8,162 bases of DNA from Actinomycetota bacterium. GTDB taxonomy: Bacteria; Actinomycetota; Humimicrobiia; Humimicrobiales; Humimicrobiaceae. The position numbers and the translations under genes are program-made. Location of the stretch: NCBI GenBank assembly GCA_014360385.1, contig JACIXO010000046.1:1-8162 (forward strand), written 5' to 3'. Positions within the stretch are counted from its first letter, which is position 1. Each line of letters opens with the position of its first letter. Below the pieces are notes generated by a model. That model did not search any database. It was not told where the DNA came from and worked only from the letters and a program-made list of their open reading frames with translations. Positions 6,914-8,162 of this stretch are shown here, one piece after another.

Positions 6914-6928
6914 TCTTCTTCGTCTTTT

Positions 6929-7669
6929 TTATTCTTTACTCTTTACACTTACCTTAACCACTGCAGGCCTTATCAAAAAATCATTTATCATATATCCTTT
7001 TCTAAAAACTTCGAGTATTGTTCCTTCTTCAACATCTTCTCTAACTTCAGTGGCTACAGCTTCGCAGGTCTGCGGATTAAATTGTTCTCCCTCAGGATCT
7101 ACTATCTTCACTCCCTCTTTCTTCAGAACTTCCATGAGTTTTTCATAAATCAAGCTAACACCCCTGTAGAAATCATCTTCCAGACTCTTTAGGTCCTTTC
7201 CCATTTCAAGAGCATTTTCAAAACTATCTATAACTGGAAGGAGTTTTTCTATTAAATCTTTGTTAGCTCTCCTTATGTGTTCTATCTGCTCTTTGAGGGT
7301 CCTCTTTCTGTAGTTGTCATAGTCTGCCTGGAGTCTTTTGATTCTATCTATGTACTCATCTTCAATTTTCTTATAGCCATCAAGCTCTTTTCTTAAAAGC
7401 TCTATTTCTTCCTCCAGTTCCTCAATCTCCAATTTTTCTTCTTCACTCTTTTCAGTCTTTTCGGACAAGAGCTCTTCCCCTGGCACATTTTTATCACTTA
7501 CTTTTCCCTTTCCCATTTTCTTTAGCATATCTTTTTCCAGCACTTCTCTGTCTTCTCCATTTCCTCCACCTTTTGGTTCTTCGCTCCCACAAAGATTTTT
7601 ATCCTCTTTATGTACATCTTTGCTGGCACTCCTATTGCCATTTTTATCTTTGTCTTTCTCTGCTACCAT
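6929..7669 (-). CDS. grpE: GrpE, nucleotide exchange factor for DnaK
   Basis: GrpE is a cytoplasmic dimeric co-chaperone that releases ADP from DnaK. The C-terminal half is diagnostic. A long charged coiled coil (EELEEEIELLRKELDGYKK onward) leads to LQADYDNYRKRT, then ANKDLIEKLLPVIDSFENAL, the four-helix region, and the beta-wing FNPQTCEAVATEV...GTILEVFRKGYMINDFLIRPAVVKVS. Two positions differ from the common pattern: Cys replaces His in 'hEAV', and NDFLIRPA replaces 'dRvLRPA'. The N-terminal 80 or so residues are charged, Lys/Glu/Gly-rich and probably disordered, giving 246 residues against about 180-200 usually. I chose ATG at 7669 because AGAGAGGTG lies just upstream; a longer version from TTG 7702 or ATG 7699 adds about 11 residues but has no visible ribosome site. 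No dnaK, dnaJ or hrcA is adjacent, and no CIRCE element is visible in the 92 bp upstream. Confidence 0.93.
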   Translation of the reverse strand: MVAEKDKDKNGNRSASKDVHKEDKNLCGSEEPKGGGNGEDREVLEKDMLKKMGKGKVSDKNVPGEELLSEKTEKSEEEKLEIEELEEEIELLRKELDGYKKIEDEYIDRIKRLQADYDNYRKRTLKEQIEHIRRANKDLIEKLLPVIDSFENALEMGKDLKSLEDDFYRGVSLIYEKLMEVLKKEGVKIVDPEGEQFNPQTCEAVATEVREDVEEGTILEVFRKGYMINDFLIRPAVVKVSVKSKE

Positions 7670-7675
7670 ACCCAA

Positions 7676-7684
7676 CACCTCTCT
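7676..7684 (-). promoter_or_regulatory. Ribosome binding site that favours the shorter grpE start
   Basis: On the minus strand AGAGAGGTG ends six bases before ATG at 7669-7667. The upstream alternatives (TTG 7702, ATG 7699) are preceded only by T-rich sequence. Confidence 0.6.
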
Positions 7685-7761
7685 TACTAACAAGTTCATC
7701 AAAAATTAAAGGTAAAAAACTCGACATAAAAGTCCTCTACATAAAATTTTTCGTATAAATT

Positions 7762-8162
7762 TTATATGAAAGTTCTCTCAAAAGCTACTTTCCACTCATC
7801 GTTTTCTTTAATCAGATACATGTACTTTTTATACTGCTTTATCTCCCCATTTTTATACTCCACCTGAAACTCAACCACAACTTTACTCATATTGTCCTCA
7901 TAGCCAAGATAAAAAGTCCTACCAACTTCAATTTTCTCTACGTCTGAAAGTATATCCAGGAACTCTTCTACAAACTTTTCTTTGCTAACATTATTCCTGT
8001 CTTTAGCAGGCAATAAATGGTCATAAATATACCCTGGATCCTTATTATTCAGACACTCCAGAAAATCTATTGTCGCTTTCTCTGGTTCGGTCTTGAAAAA
8101 ATAATTGAAATCAAGCTTCCGATCGTATTTCCTGCAACCACTCAAAAAAGGAAAAACACTAA
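7762..8162 (-). CDS. Lipoprotein with probable NTF2-like (DUF4878-type) domain, 5' end outside the window
   Basis: The frame runs open to the right edge, so the gene is partial. The TTG at 8145 is not the start: the codons before it read SVFPF, and together with it they form FLSGC, a good lipobox with the lipidated Cys at the fourth codon from that TTG. The signal peptide therefore begins beyond the window. The mature part is about 124 residues and starts RKYDRKLDFNYFFKTEPEKATIDFLECLNNKD, the helix typical of small NTF2-like proteins. It ends in paired strands with KVVVEFQVEYKNGEIKQYKKYMYLIKENDEWKVAF, and 'ENDEWKV' is the closing strand seen in DUF4878-type lipoproteins. The role is unknown; it probably faces outward, anchored in the membrane. 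It precedes grpE by 92 bp (59 with the longer grpE), possibly in the same transcript. Lipoprotein status is well supported, domain assignment moderately. Confidence 0.75.
   Translation of the reverse strand, partial: SVFPFLSGCRKYDRKLDFNYFFKTEPEKATIDFLECLNNKDPGYIYDHLLPAKDRNNVSKEKFVEEFLDILSDVEKIEVGRTFYLGYEDNMSKVVVEFQVEYKNGEIKQYKKYMYLIKENDEWKVAFERTFI

Noticed and set aside
7703..7761. Possible promoter for grpE in the AT-rich spacer (TATAAA- and TTTAAT-like hexamers on the minus strand)
   Set aside because: Many near-matches occur in such AT-rich DNA. None pairs with a convincing -35 box at correct spacing, and no CIRCE repeat is present.

Overview
The window is AT-rich bacterial DNA with densely packed genes. 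It comes from an anaerobe with electron-bifurcating NADPH metabolism and nickel carbon monoxide dehydrogenase (CODH) chemistry. The evidence is an NfnA/NfnB gene pair next to a CooC-type nickel-insertion ATPase, which suggests an acetogen or another organism using the Wood-Ljungdahl pathway. The sequence does not fix the phylum. Lipoproteins and a MacA/MacB-type exporter fit either a diderm or a Firmicutes-like cell.

Left part, plus strand (2-2438): the end of a three-gene efflux operon. It holds the C-terminal 100 residues of a periplasmic adaptor (MacA/YknX type), a separate ABC ATPase (LolD/YknY type) and a MacB/FtsX-family permease (YknZ type). ATPase and permease are separate polypeptides, unlike fused proteobacterial MacB.

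Centre (2439-2608): a 170-bp AT-rich gap between convergent genes. It holds two weak hairpins and a perfect tandem duplication of a 23-bp unit with a 12-bp palindromic core. The duplication is flanked by a 7-bp inverted repeat.

Right part, minus strand, read from high to low coordinates: a 5'-truncated lipoprotein with an NTF2-like look, grpE, a cooC-like gene, nfnA, nfnB and a DUF4349 lipoprotein/membrane protein. The last five are closely spaced and could be one transcript. NfnA and NfnB together would couple reduced ferredoxin plus NADH to NADPH formation, and CooC would mature a nickel CODH encoded elsewhere. grpE here has no dnaK, dnaJ or hrcA beside it.

The main oddities are low-complexity insertions in both Nfn subunits, the cooC-nfnA-nfnB linkage without any CODH/ACS gene in view, a 17-codon micro-ORF whose stop overlaps the cooC start, and the 23-bp tandem repeat. 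I see no CRISPR array, transposase, tRNA or rRNA gene, and no clearly new system.
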